Shown here: positions 1-10,385 of the stretch, one piece after another
Layout: each line of letters begins with the position of its first letter
Numbering within the stretch: position 1 is the first letter of the stretch
DNA from: Bhargavaea beijingensis
GTDB taxonomy: Bacteria; Bacillota; Bacilli; Bacillales_A; Planococcaceae
Direction: 5' to 3'
Assembly: GCF_900101985.1 (NCBI RefSeq)
Contig: NZ_FNAR01000003.1
Coordinates: 124,001-188,000, forward strand
Length of the DNA stretch: 64,000 nt
The notes under the pieces: generated by a model
The model's input: only the letters and a program-made list of their open reading frames with translations
Told to the model about the DNA's origin: nothing
Databases searched by the model: none
Made by a program: the position numbers and the translations under genes

Positions 1-1260
1 GTTGCTGCGGTCGCGCACTGCCCAGATGGCAACGAGCGAAACGACCGCCGTGAAAATGATGTAGAGCGCGACCGGGACGTAGGAGTTGTTGAACTGCAGA
101 AGAAGGGCCGTTGCGATCAGCGGCGCGGTTCCCCCTGCAACTGCCGCGCCAATCTGATAACCGAGCGTGATGCCCGTATAGCGCACTTCCGCAGAGAAAA
201 TTTCCGAGAACATCGTGCCGAGCACGGCTGTAATCGGTGCCCAGATGATGCCCAGTCCGATGATCGTCGCGAGGAACATCATGATATTGGACCCTTCATG
301 GAGCATCCAGAAATACGGGAAGGCGAACACGATCATGCCGACGGCTCCCCAGACATACAGCGGCTTGCGGCCGACTTTGTCGGACAGCTTACCCATGATC
401 GGAATGAGGACCGTCGTGATGATGGTTGCGATCATGACGGCATTCAGCACCTCATTGTTCGTGTGGCCGACGTTTGTCGTCGCATACGATACGACGAATG
501 TCCCGAAAATGTAGAACGGCGCAGTCTCGACGACTTTCGCACCGACCGCGATCAGCACTTCACGCCAGTGATGCTTGAGCGTATGGACAAGCGGCACTTT
601 CGGAGCAGAGCCTTCCGCCTGAACCTTTTTGAACGATGGCGTCTCTTCGATGCCTTTCCGGATCCAGAGTCCGAAAATGACGAGCAGCGCACTCAAGAGA
701 AACGGCACGCGCCATCCCCAGCTCATGAACGCTTCTTCCGGAAGGAGTGTCATAACAGACAGGGCCAGTGTACCGAGCACCATTCCGATTGTGACGCCCA
801 TCTGTGGAACGGAACCGAAAAAGCCCCGTTGCTCCTTTGGCGCATATTCCACCGCGAGCAGCATCGCGCCTCCCCATTCCCCTCCGATGCCAAGTCCCTG
901 AATCAGACGGAGCGTGATGAGAAGAATCGGAGCCCAGATGCCGATCGCATAGTATGTCGGCAGAAGGCCCATTGCGAACGTGGCAATCCCCATCAGGCTG
1001 AGCGTCAGAACCAGCGTCTTTTTCCGGCCGATCCGATCCCCGATATGACTGAAAATCACACCGCCGAGCGGACGGATAAAGAATGACAGCGCGAACGATG
1101 CATAGGCCAGAATCAATCCGATAGACGGATCTTCCGCAACAAAGAACATCGTATTGAAGACGAGCGCTGCGACCGTTCCGTACAGGAAGTAGTCAAACCA
1201 CTCGATGGAGCTCCCGACCAGGCTGGCAATCAGCACGCGCCTCATATCCTTATCTTTCAT
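1..1260 (-). CDS. MHS-family MFS transporter (3' end cut by window edge)
   Basis: Reads 420 codons on the minus strand from ATG at 1260 and is still open at base 1, so only a short C-terminus is likely missing (the family is usually 430-450 residues). The protein begins MKDKDMRRVLIASLVGSSIE and continues with WFDYFLYG, the signature opening of the metabolite:H+ symporter (MHS) branch of the major facilitator superfamily, which includes ProP, ShiA and citrate or alpha-ketoglutarate permeases. The loop motif GDRIGRKK (between TM2 and TM3) and its C-half copy SDKVGRKP are both present, and the chain is hydrophobic throughout, with about 12 TM segments expected. It is a proton-coupled importer of an organic acid or osmolyte; the substrate cannot be read from sequence. 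It is divergent from an XRE-cupin regulator across a 134-bp gap holding a nested palindrome, so that regulator is its likely controller. Confidence 0.9.
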   Translation of the reverse strand, partial: MKDKDMRRVLIASLVGSSIEWFDYFLYGTVAALVFNTMFFVAEDPSIGLILAYASFALSFFIRPLGGVIFSHIGDRIGRKKTLVLTLSLMGIATFAMGLLPTYYAIGIWAPILLITLRLIQGLGIGGEWGGAMLLAVEYAPKEQRGFFGSVPQMGVTIGMVLGTLALSVMTLLPEEAFMSWGWRVPFLLSALLVIFGLWIRKGIEETPSFKKVQAEGSAPKVPLVHTLKHHWREVLIAVGAKVVETAPFYIFGTFVVSYATTNVGHTNNEVLNAVMIATIITTVLIPIMGKLSDKVGRKPLYVWGAVGMIVFAFPYFWMLHEGSNIMMFLATIIGLGIIWAPITAVLGTMFSEIFSAEVRYTGITLGYQIGAAVAGGTAPLIATALLLQFNNSYVPVALYIIFTAVVSLVAIWAVRDRSN

Positions 1261-1300
1261 AATAAATTCCCCCTAATCCCCTTTTCCGATTTAAGCCTGT

Positions 1301-1323
1301 CTTCAATTGAAGTGTCACTTCAA
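1301..1323. promoter_or_regulatory. Nested palindromes, candidate XRE-cupin operator
   Basis: Two overlapping perfect palindromes sit in the divergent intergenic region: CTTCAATTGAAG at 1301-1312, and TTGAAGTG-T-CACTTCAA at 1307-1323 (8-bp arms around one base). The position between the transporter and the regulator start suggests an operator that controls both. That role is inferred. Confidence 0.5.
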
Positions 1324-1394
1324 TTTATGTTACCATCATAGGCGAGAATGAAAACGGTGTCAATAGAGTTATTTGAAAATTAGGGGAGCGATCA

Positions 1395-1937
1395 ATGAAC
1401 CGTTCACTGGGACAGAAAATCAAATCCATTCGCAAGGACAAACAGAAAACACTCAAGCAGGTGGCAGAACAAACAGGATTCTCCATCAGCTTCCTCTCTC
1501 AACTTGAACGCGGCAAATCCTCCGCCACGCTTGAATCCTTGAAGAAGATTTCGGTGGCACTCGGGGTCAGCCCGGGACATTTCTTCGAAGAGGAAGCCGG
1601 CGGCCAAGCGGAGGACGGAAACATGATCATGGCTGAACGCATCGCCGCCTATGGCGTTCATTACCGCAATCTCGCACCCGGCTTCAGCGCGCCCGACTTC
1701 ATGCCGATGCAAGTCTCATTGGAGCCCGGGCAAAACGGCGGCCAGCCCATCACCCACGCCGGACAAGAATTTGTCTACGTACTGGAAGGCACACTCACCG
1801 TGGAAGTCGGCGGACAACTGTCGGTACTCACGTCCGGCCAATCACTTTTCTATGACGCCGGTGAATCCCACTACTGGTATAACCGGAGTGACGGGCGGAC
1901 TGTGTTTCTCTGCATCTCGTCCGACACAGGAAAATAA
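1395..1937 (+). CDS. XRE-family regulator with C-terminal cupin domain
   Basis: 180 residues. An N-terminal helix-turn-helix of the Cro/C1 type covers about residues 5-60 (LKQVAEQTGFSISFLSQLERG is the typical core). A cupin barrel covers about 105-175 (GQEFVYVLEGTLTVEVGG, then GESHYWYN). This is the single-HTH plus single-cupin architecture in which the cupin senses a small ligand and the HTH represses or activates a neighbouring transport or catabolic gene. The ATG at 1395 follows a purine-rich AGGGGAGCG. It is divergent from the MHS transporter and shares the palindromic gap with it, so autoregulation and control of the transporter are likely. The ligand is unknown. Two more proteins of the same architecture are encoded at 20041-20580 and 20774-21313. 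Confidence 0.9.
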   Translation: MNRSLGQKIKSIRKDKQKTLKQVAEQTGFSISFLSQLERGKSSATLESLKKISVALGVSPGHFFEEEAGGQAEDGNMIMAERIAAYGVHYRNLAPGFSAPDFMPMQVSLEPGQNGGQPITHAGQEFVYVLEGTLTVEVGGQLSVLTSGQSLFYDAGESHYWYNRSDGRTVFLCISSDTGK

Positions 1938-2020
1938 TCCGGCTGCATCAGCCTGGCAGACCTGCTGACACCCGAATTTCTTTTCTTAACACTCACACCT
2001 TATGTTTCATCAATCAGTCT

Positions 2021-2062
2021 AAATAGGAGAAGCGATGCCCGGCGGCACCGCTTCTCCTATTT
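2021..2062. terminator. Bidirectional terminator
   Basis: Perfect 14-bp inverted repeat (AAATAGGAGAAGCG at 2021-2034 and its complement at 2049-2062) with A/T-rich outer ends, lying between two convergent genes. It can stop transcription from both sides. Confidence 0.85.
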
Positions 2063-2076
2063 CTTACACTATTCAA

Positions 2077-3654
2077 TCACAAACTGAAATACCCCTCCAC
2101 CTTGGCCACTTCCGCCTCCCGTGCTTTTTCCACTCCCGGAAGCCGGTGCACAATCCGTTCCCTGATTCCCAGCATGCCGAGAAGCGGACCCAGCCTCCTT
2201 GCCGTCCCGGCAGTTAGCCGGACCTCGGCAGGCAACGATTTAAGAACGTGGATCAGTACGTCCGCGAACATGGCCTGTGCCAGAATATCCGGATCGGTCA
2301 TGGACAGGAATTTCGAATGGATCATCCTGCCCGTGTCCGCATCGGCCGAAGCGAGCAGCAATGGATGGAAGAGACGCTGTATCACCGGCTCCCTGCCATA
2401 GACCTCCGCCAGTGACAAGTCGTATTCAATCCGCTGTTCCGAGCGCGGCAAGTTCTTCAGGCACTTGACCGTATAGTCCGTTACCCGGATTCCCGGCACA
2501 CGCTCCGCCGGAATATCCGGAGCATCGACAATTCCACCTTTCATCGCGCCGCTGTCCTCTGCCACGAATCCGATCATTTTCCCGCCGGGCCGGAACACGG
2601 GAAGCGCGGAAAAATCGCTGGAGCTTTTCAGTAAAGCACGCACGGCTCCGATGGCATGCAGGAGGTGTTCGGCATCCTGCGGTCTCGGGAGTTGCGGCAG
2701 CCATCCGGGTTCGATGGCTTCCAGAAGGGGCCATCCGGATTGTTTGAATGTATAGCCCAATTCTTTGTAGATCCGCCGGATGAGCGGATTCAGCTCCCGC
2801 TTGTTCACAAAAGTGGCATATACCCCCCTGAAGCCATGAATCCGTTCCTGATCGGTCAACTTTCCTTCCAGTTCCTTGCATAGATGCCGGTAACCGTCCC
2901 ATCCGGAGTACACGACCAGTCCAAACTCATCTTCCTCATGCCCGAGCACCCGGATGAACAGCGGTTCTTCTCCGTCGCCAAACTCCAGGAAAATCACCTG
3001 GCGGCCGTTCAGGTATTCCCATGACCTGGCACCATAAAGCAATTTCATCGCTGCAAGCACTTCCTGAAGAAGCCCTTTCCACCCGCTGCGAAATTCATTG
3101 AATCGGGTTAGCTGCTCGTCCGAAACCGGTACTTCTTCCCTCCGGAATTCGTCCGAACCGCTCCACGTCCCGTTCACTTCGTAGAGGGTCGGGATCCCAT
3201 CGAACCTGATGAACGCAATGTTAATGTCCAGTGTGAGATCATCAGGCGTCCGGATTCCAGGCTCGATGAACATCGGGGGCACGGTGTACTTATGGGGCAG
3301 CTCTCCCTCAGCCTCAAGGCATCTCGGATAAGCGGCATTCGGTTCGCTGTTCGCCGGTGTCTTGGGCTGTACGGATTTGACTGTAAGACGATGCCCCCAT
3401 TCCCCGTCGGCAAAGTAGCTGTATCGTACCTCATCCCCTTCCTTCAACGCATCAGCGACTTTCTGTTCTTCCGGAATGGGAATCTGCTCCCCCGATGAAC
3501 GTTCTCTCCTGAAATGAAACACATGTCCCCGTTCCCATTCAAATGCGGATTGGACCACCTCATGAAGCTGCCCGAATGCCATCTCCCCGTCCACCTGGAT
3601 CAGCCGCCTCGCCCCTGCACCCCGGCTGATCGTGATTTCAAGCTCGTAGATCAA
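2077..3654 (-). CDS. Plasmid pRiA4b ORF-3-like family protein
   Basis: 525 residues when started at TTG 3654. The upstream in-frame extension to 4077 is not supported: GGGAGGAAGG lies 7 nt before this TTG, and the residues following it (IYELEITISRGAGARRLIQV) are where homology to the pRiA4b ORF-3 domain (PF07929) should begin. Other matching features are FGQLHEVVQSAFEWERGHVF, the hallmark H-x-F region, and DEVRYSYFADGEWGHRLTVK. That domain occupies roughly residues 1-190. The remaining 330 or so residues are a soluble alpha/beta-looking region I do not recognise. No biochemical function is established for the family. It stands alone between two terminators and shows no signal peptide or membrane segment. 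Confidence 0.75.
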   Translation of the reverse strand: MIYELEITISRGAGARRLIQVDGEMAFGQLHEVVQSAFEWERGHVFHFRRERSSGEQIPIPEEQKVADALKEGDEVRYSYFADGEWGHRLTVKSVQPKTPANSEPNAAYPRCLEAEGELPHKYTVPPMFIEPGIRTPDDLTLDINIAFIRFDGIPTLYEVNGTWSGSDEFRREEVPVSDEQLTRFNEFRSGWKGLLQEVLAAMKLLYGARSWEYLNGRQVIFLEFGDGEEPLFIRVLGHEEDEFGLVVYSGWDGYRHLCKELEGKLTDQERIHGFRGVYATFVNKRELNPLIRRIYKELGYTFKQSGWPLLEAIEPGWLPQLPRPQDAEHLLHAIGAVRALLKSSSDFSALPVFRPGGKMIGFVAEDSGAMKGGIVDAPDIPAERVPGIRVTDYTVKCLKNLPRSEQRIEYDLSLAEVYGREPVIQRLFHPLLLASADADTGRMIHSKFLSMTDPDILAQAMFADVLIHVLKSLPAEVRLTAGTARRLGPLLGMLGIRERIVHRLPGVEKAREAEVAKVEGYFSL

Positions 3655-3814
3655 AGACCTTCCTCCCATCCTGATTTGACCCAATTGTAAGCGCCTCCAT
3701 CCCCTTCTGCAATGGAGCGTAAGACTGAAACCGGAAAAGGGAATTTGATGTCGGAAATTGAAAAATGAAAGCATAAATAAAGGAGAAAAACATAGGCCTT
3801 TCTTCCGTTTCCCT

Positions 3815-3868
3815 AAAAAAACAAACAAACCGGAACAGACGGCAATTCCTGTTGCTCCGTTCCGGTTT
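3815..3868 (-). terminator. glpD terminator
   Basis: Arms AAACCGGAAC (3827-3836) and GTTCCGGTTT (3859-3868) pair perfectly, and the minus strand then reads a T-rich GTTTGTTTTTTTAGGG. It lies just downstream of the glpD stop codon. Confidence 0.8.
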
Positions 3869-3877
3869 ACCTCTTTC

Positions 3878-5506
3878 TTATGCCATTTCAGGTACAGCTT
3901 CGCATAGTGCCCGTTCCAGTTCTTCGCGGTAGAGTAGTTCCTCTTCAGCGGACCAGCCATTGACTTCGGCCATTTTACGGATGACCGGCTCTTTCCAGGT
4001 GCGCACCCAATCAATGTCGAAGAAAAGGGCGCCCGTCCTGCGGATAAAGAAGTCGACCGGCTTGGCGGCCATTTCATGATGCATCGAATAGTTCAGGATC
4101 GCCTCCACTTCCTTCGGCAACTCCCCTTCTCCGGATTCTTTGACATAGGAGAAGACCTTCCCGGCATTTGTGCCGTAACGCCGAAGGATGGCTTCCGCAA
4201 ATTCTCTTGGCAGGCCGGCCGCCACTCCTTCCGCAACCTTTTCTTTTACATAGGCAGGGAATTTTGCGGATCCGCCGACATCCCCTCCCGAAATCGGCAA
4301 GTCTCTTGTCCTGCACGCGCCGAATCCTCCGCCGAGCCGTTCCGCAATGCGGTCTACGACGCTTTCCGCCATTTTCCTGTAACCGGTGAGCTTGCCGCCT
4401 GCAATCGTAATCAGGCCGCTGTCCGACTCCCAGATTTCATCCTTCCGGGAGATTTCGGATTCTTTTTTCCCTTCTTCGTAAATGAGCGGGCGCACCCCTG
4501 CCCATCCCGACTCGACATCCTCAGGGGACACACTGACGTCCGGGAACATAAACCGGATCGCTTTCAGCAAGTAGTCCACATCTTCCGGCAGAGGGATCGG
4601 GTCGACCGGGTTTTGGTCGAAAAATGTATCCGTTGTGCCGACGTACGTTTTGCCATCCCGCGGAATCGCAAACACCATGCGCCCGTCAGGCGTGTCAAAA
4701 TAAACGGCCTGCCGGAGCGGGAACCGGCTCTGGTCGAACACGATGTGGACACCCTTGGTGAGGCGGAGCTTTTTCTTGCCGGGGGCGTCTTTATCGCGCA
4801 TCTTGTCACTCCACGGTCCTGTCGCATTCACGACCTTTTTCGCCCGGATCACAGTCTCGCCCCCAGCGATCCGGTCACTCACGCGAACCGAAGTGATCTT
4901 GCCGTTTTCATAGATATAGTCCTCTGCTTTGGCATAGTTTGCCGCAAGTGCTCCCTCACTGACCGCCGCCTTCAGGACTTCGATTGTGAGCCGGGCATCG
5001 TCTGTCCTGTATTCCACATAATAGCCGCCGCCTTTCAGGCCCTCTTTTTTGATGAGCGGTTCTTTTTTGAGCGTCTCATCGGCCGACAGCATTTTGCGGC
5101 GCTCGTCCTTTTTGACGCCGGCAAGGAAGTCATACACCCTGAGACCGATATTCGTTGTGAATGCCCCGAACGTTCCGCCTTTGTGGAAGGGCAACAGCAT
5201 CCATTCCGGTGTCGTGACATGCGGGCCGTTTTCATAGACGATGGCCCGCTCCTTTCCGACTTCCGCCACCATCTTTACTTCAAACTGTTTCAGATAGCGT
5301 AATCCGCCGTGGACCAGTTTTGTGGAGCGGCTGGATGTGCCTGCAGCAAAGTCCTGCATCTCCACAAGGGCCACGCTCATGCCGCGTGTTGCTGCATCGT
5401 GGGCGATGCCTGCGCCCGTGATGCCCCCGCCAATCACGAGCAGGTCAAATTCCCGGCTGCCCATTTCTTCAAGCAGTTGTTTTCGTTTTATCGAAGAAAA
5501 TTCCAT
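3878..5506 (-). CDS. glpD: Aerobic glycerol-3-phosphate dehydrogenase
   Basis: 542 residues. It oxidises sn-glycerol 3-phosphate to dihydroxyacetone phosphate and passes electrons to quinone at the inner face of the membrane. The N-terminal dinucleotide-binding motif [20 protein letters not shown] (about residues 20-40) binds FAD. The conserved [14 protein letters not shown] follows, and the C-terminal domain of the GlpO/GlpD family ends in the RTGALFFD and helical tail segments. The start at 5506 is chosen because GGAGGG lies 9 nt before it and MEFSSIKRK matches the family; the longer reading to 5638 would run through the leader hairpin. It is the last gene of the glp cluster but has its own promoter and a terminator-bearing leader (5541-5666), so GlpP probably controls it by antitermination. 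Confidence 0.97.
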   Translation of the reverse strand: MEFSSIKRKQLLEEMGSREFDLLVIGGGITGAGIAHDAATRGMSVALVEMQDFAAGTSSRSTKLVHGGLRYLKQFEVKMVAEVGKERAIVYENGPHVTTPEWMLLPFHKGGTFGAFTTNIGLRVYDFLAGVKKDERRKMLSADETLKKEPLIKKEGLKGGGYYVEYRTDDARLTIEVLKAAVSEGALAANYAKAEDYIYENGKITSVRVSDRIAGGETVIRAKKVVNATGPWSDKMRDKDAPGKKKLRLTKGVHIVFDQSRFPLRQAVYFDTPDGRMVFAIPRDGKTYVGTTDTFFDQNPVDPIPLPEDVDYLLKAIRFMFPDVSVSPEDVESGWAGVRPLIYEEGKKESEISRKDEIWESDSGLITIAGGKLTGYRKMAESVVDRIAERLGGGFGACRTRDLPISGGDVGGSAKFPAYVKEKVAEGVAAGLPREFAEAILRRYGTNAGKVFSYVKESGEGELPKEVEAILNYSMHHEMAAKPVDFFIRRTGALFFDIDWVRTWKEPVIRKMAEVNGWSAEEELLYREELERALCEAVPEMA

Positions 5507-5540
5507 TATCGGTTCCCTCCATCGGGTGATGATCTGAAAG

Positions 5541-5601
5541 CAACAAAAAAAGAGACCTGAAGCAGGCATGATGGTCTCCCCATCACGCGCATCAGGTCTC
5601 T
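5541..5601 (-). promoter_or_regulatory. glpD leader terminator (GlpP antitermination target)
   Basis: In the untranslated leader, AGAGACCTGA (5551-5560) pairs perfectly with TCAGGTCTCT (5592-5601). An inner stem extends the pairing (GCATGATGG against CCATCACGC with one G-U-type mismatch). A TTTTTTTGTTG run follows on the minus strand. An intrinsic terminator between promoter and start codon is the arrangement established for the GlpP-controlled glpD leader in Bacillus. Confidence 0.85.
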
Positions 5602-5636
5602 CCGAGTCTCTCGACACATTCATTAACTTTGAGTCC

Positions 5637-5666
5637 ATTATACCAAAACGCTGCCTGCAGAATCAA
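5637..5666 (-). promoter_or_regulatory. glpD promoter
   Basis: Minus-strand -35 TTGATT (5661-5666), 18-bp spacer, perfect -10 TATAAT (5637-5642), placed so the transcript starts near AAGTTAAT and runs through the leader terminator. Confidence 0.75.
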
Positions 5667-5675
5667 TAAAACCGA

Positions 5676-8023
<2,348 letters not shown>

Positions 8024-8059
8024 TGCGGTCTCCCCCTTCGGTATGTCGGCACAACAAAA

Positions 8060-8125
8060 AACAGGGAAACCCACCATGCAACGGCAAAAAAACCCGCCGC
8101 TGCATTCAAAGTGAATCTCCCTGTT
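8060..8125 (-). promoter_or_regulatory. glpF leader terminator (GlpP antitermination target)
   Basis: AACAGGGA (8060-8067) pairs with TCCCTGTT (8118-8125). An inner stem TGCAACGGC (8077-8085)/GCCGCTGCA (8096-8104) has one mismatch. The minus strand continues TTTTTTGTTGTG. It lies between the glpF promoter and start codon, matching the layout before glpD. Confidence 0.8.
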
Positions 8126-8152
8126 CTCCGTCATCCTATTAACTTAATGGAA

Positions 8153-8181
8153 ATGATAACGCTTTCCGCTTTTGGCGTCAA
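8153..8181 (-). promoter_or_regulatory. glpF promoter with overlapping cre
   Basis: Minus-strand -35 TTGACG (8176-8181), 17-bp spacer, -10 TATCAT (8153-8158). The stretch 8153-8168, read as CGGAAAGCGTTATCAT, fits the cre consensus (TGNAANCGNWWNCA-like) at nearly every position and covers the -10 box, a placement at which CcpA would block RNA polymerase. Confidence 0.75.
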
Positions 8182-8202
8182 CCACAAGAATCCATCCCGG
8201 TC

Positions 8203-8766
8203 TCAGTTTTCGGAACCGGCGAATTGATGCCACAGTTCAGCATCGGATGTGGTGATGGCTTCGGCCCCTGCCTGAAGCGCGATTTCAACGTCTTCGGCAG
8301 TCCGGATCAGCCCTCCGGCAAAGATGCCGATGCCAAGCTTCTGTTTGATTTCCGTCAGCATCCAAGGAACGACACCGGGCATGATCTCTATATAGTCCGG
8401 CTTTGTCCGTTCGACGAGCTGATAGCTTTTCTCCAAGGCATGCGAGTCGATCAGAAACATCCGCTGAATGGAGAGGACGCCTTTCTGCTTCGCTTTCCGG
8501 ATCACATTGGACTTGGTCGAAATGAGGCCGAACGGCTTGTACTCCTGGCAAATGTACTCCGTCGCATGTTCATCGCTTTTCAGCCCTTGAATCAGGTCTA
8601 CATGATAAATCATTTTCTTGCCGCGGTCTTTCGCCATCTGCGCCGCATGCTTAAGTTGGGAAACATGCAGTTCCAGGAAGATCCCGACTTCATAGTCGCT
8701 TTCGAGAAATCGTTCAAATTCCCTCATGGTTGAGAACGCAGGCAGAATCTTTTGGGAACGGATCAT
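8203..8766 (-). CDS. glpP: Glycerol-3-phosphate-responsive antiterminator
   Basis: 187 residues. GlpP binds glycerol 3-phosphate and then the leader mRNAs of glp genes, preventing termination and stabilising the glpD message. The sequence is a TIM-barrel-like single domain with the family segments ILPAFSTMREFERFLES, KMIYHVDLIQGL, ATEYICQEYKPFGLISTKSN, DYIEIMPGVVPWM and IFAGGLIRTAEDVEIALQAG. The ATG at 8766 has GGAG 7 nt upstream; a GTG at 8781 overlaps that site and is less likely. It is the first gene of the cluster, ends 21 bp before the glpF -35 box, and has two clear leader targets nearby. Confidence 0.95.
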   Translation of the reverse strand: MIRSQKILPAFSTMREFERFLESDYEVGIFLELHVSQLKHAAQMAKDRGKKMIYHVDLIQGLKSDEHATEYICQEYKPFGLISTKSNVIRKAKQKGVLSIQRMFLIDSHALEKSYQLVERTKPDYIEIMPGVVPWMLTEIKQKLGIGIFAGGLIRTAEDVEIALQAGAEAITTSDAELWHQFAGSEN

Positions 8767-8851
8767 GATTCTACTCCTCACTGTTCAATACGGACAGTTT
8801 ATCATCGGCAGGAAGGACCGGCAATCCGGGACCCTCCCCGGCATCCTAACA

Positions 8852-8880
8852 GAAAAAGAACCGGCAGCTGCCGGTTCTCT
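8852..8880 (-). terminator. patB terminator
   Basis: Perfect 20-bp palindrome GAACCGGCAG/CTGCCGGTTC followed on the minus strand by TTTTTCTG, immediately downstream of the aminotransferase-like gene. Confidence 0.85.
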
Positions 8881-8884
8881 CTGG

Positions 8885-10075
8885 TCAGGCGGTCGTTCCC
8901 TGGTGCTTCTTGACCGCCTCGTCAATTCTGTTCAATGCTTCTTCAAGCGTCTTCCTCTGGCAGGCCAGGTTCACACGGACGAAGCCTTCCCCGCCCGTGC
9001 CGAAGATATGGCCCTGATTCAGTCCGACTCTGGCTTCTTTGGCCATGAATGTCTCAAGTGCTTGGTTATCCAGACCGAGGGCTCGCGCGTTCACCCATGC
9101 AAGATAGGTCGATTCAAGCGAGTATACCTTAAGTTCCGGGATGTTCGCCTCCGTAAACTCCTTTAAGAAGGCGTAGTTGCCCCGCACATAGTCGAGGAGA
9201 CCGTGAAGCCATGGCTCCCCGTGGCGGTATGCGGCGATCGTCGCGGCAGCGCCGATCGGCGAGGAGCCTCCGACCGCGAACTTTTCAAGTTGGTCGTCGA
9301 ACGCTTTCCGGCGTGCCTCATCCGGGATTATAATGTTGGACGTATGCAGGCCTGCAAGGTTGAACGTCTTGCTCGGCGCAGTGCACGTCACGCTGATTTC
9401 GGCAAGCCCGTCCGAGATGCCGGCAAACGGCGTGTGTGGCTGGTCACCGAGAATCAGGTCACCATGAATTTCATCAGAGACAACCGTGAGGCCATGGCGC
9501 ACACAGATGTCGCCAAGCTGCTTGAGCTCGTCCGGCGTCCAGACGCGTCCCGACGGATTCTGCGGATTGCACAGGAAAAGAAGCTTCGCGCCGCTTTCTC
9601 CGATCTTGGCCTCCAGATCATCAAAGTCCATTTCATAGCGGCCGTCACGGTCGATCAGCGGATTGTCGACCACTTTCCTGCCGTGGTTGTTGATGGCCTT
9701 CATGAAAGGATAATAAACAGGCGGCTGGACGATGACCGAATCTCCGTGCTCCGTATAGGCGAGTACGGCCATGTTCAGCGCGTTGACGACTCCCGGCGTC
9801 TGTGTGATCCACTCACCGTCGATTTCCCAGTCATGACGCTTTTTCATCCACTCTTTGACCGCTTGTTTGTATTCTTCGGAGCGGAGCGTATAGCCGAAAA
9901 TCCCATGATCCGCGGCGTTCTTGATCGCCTCGACGACTTCATCGGGCACACGGAAATCCATATCCGCCACCCAGAGCGGCAGAACATCTTCCGATCCGAA
10001 TAGCTCCTTCACGGCGTCCCATTTCGCACTTGCTGTCCCGCGTCGCTCGATTATTTCATCAAAGTTGTAAGCCAA
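8885..10075 (-). CDS. patB: MalY/PatB-type pyridoxal-phosphate C-S lyase
   Basis: 396 residues, the usual length. A fold-type I PLP enzyme of the MalY/PatB branch, which cleaves cystathionine and related thioethers by beta-elimination. Family marks are LPLWVADMDFRVPDEVVEAI near residue 35, PVYYPFMKAINNHGRK, FLCNPQNPSGRVW, VVSDEIHGDLI (aspartate contacting the pyridine nitrogen) and SKTFNLAGLHTS, whose lysine forms the Schiff base. The reading starts at TTG 10075, with AGGGGG 8 nt upstream and no alternative ATG nearby. It stands alone with a strong terminator. The exact substrate (cystathionine or another cysteine conjugate) is not readable, so the symbol marks the family rather than a proven role. 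Confidence 0.85.
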   Translation of the reverse strand: MAYNFDEIIERRGTASAKWDAVKELFGSEDVLPLWVADMDFRVPDEVVEAIKNAADHGIFGYTLRSEEYKQAVKEWMKKRHDWEIDGEWITQTPGVVNALNMAVLAYTEHGDSVIVQPPVYYPFMKAINNHGRKVVDNPLIDRDGRYEMDFDDLEAKIGESGAKLLFLCNPQNPSGRVWTPDELKQLGDICVRHGLTVVSDEIHGDLILGDQPHTPFAGISDGLAEISVTCTAPSKTFNLAGLHTSNIIIPDEARRKAFDDQLEKFAVGGSSPIGAAATIAAYRHGEPWLHGLLDYVRGNYAFLKEFTEANIPELKVYSLESTYLAWVNARALGLDNQALETFMAKEARVGLNQGHIFGTGGEGFVRVNLACQRKTLEEALNRIDEAVKKHQGTTA

Positions 10076-10385
10076 TATTGCTGCCCCCTTACCTAAATAA
10101 AGGAACCGGCCAAAGATTGCCCGTCAGCCGGCTCCGACTACTATACACTTTACCTCTTTTTGTCCTTCAATAGCCACTCCAGCTGTTTGAATTTACAGAA
10201 CCGTGAACAAAAGCATAAGCGCCCGGAGCGCTTCGCAATAAGATCAAGAGAGAGGGACTAATGTTAGATGAATGTCTCAATACCTTTGCTAAATGTCTCG
10301 ATTCACTCCATGAATGTCTCAATACTGTCGCTGAATGTCCCGATACTCTCGCACGCGCCCGGTCAACAACAATAAGGCCAGCCAC
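10076..10385. other. Intergenic stretch with repeat and terminator
   Basis: 310 bp without a supported gene. It holds a terminator-like hairpin at about 10217-10233 (AAGCGC/GCGCTT, minus strand then ATGCTTTTGTTC) serving the sugar kinase gene, and a four-unit tandem repeat at 10271-10354. A 72-codon open frame here only translates the repeat and has no convincing ribosome binding site. Confidence 0.7.
10271..10354. repeat. Degenerate tandem repeat, 21-bp period, 4 units
   Basis: The motif AATGTCTC or AATGTCCC recurs at exactly 10271, 10292, 10313 and 10334. On the minus strand each unit ends TATTGAGACATT or TATCGGGACATT, with variable bases before it. Two further units of the same type lie at 48314-48355. 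Confidence 0.85.

Noticed and set aside
4076-5302. Long plus-strand open frame (408 codons)
   Set aside because: It lies antisense inside glpD, lacks family features and a ribosome binding site, and reflects the codon structure of glpD.
10271-10354. Possible CRISPR array
   Set aside because: The 21-bp units are too short, degenerate and spacer-free, and no cas gene is present.
10167-10385. Possible 72-codon gene across the 21-bp repeat
   Set aside because: The repetitive protein follows from the repeat period being a multiple of three; there is no convincing ribosome binding site.
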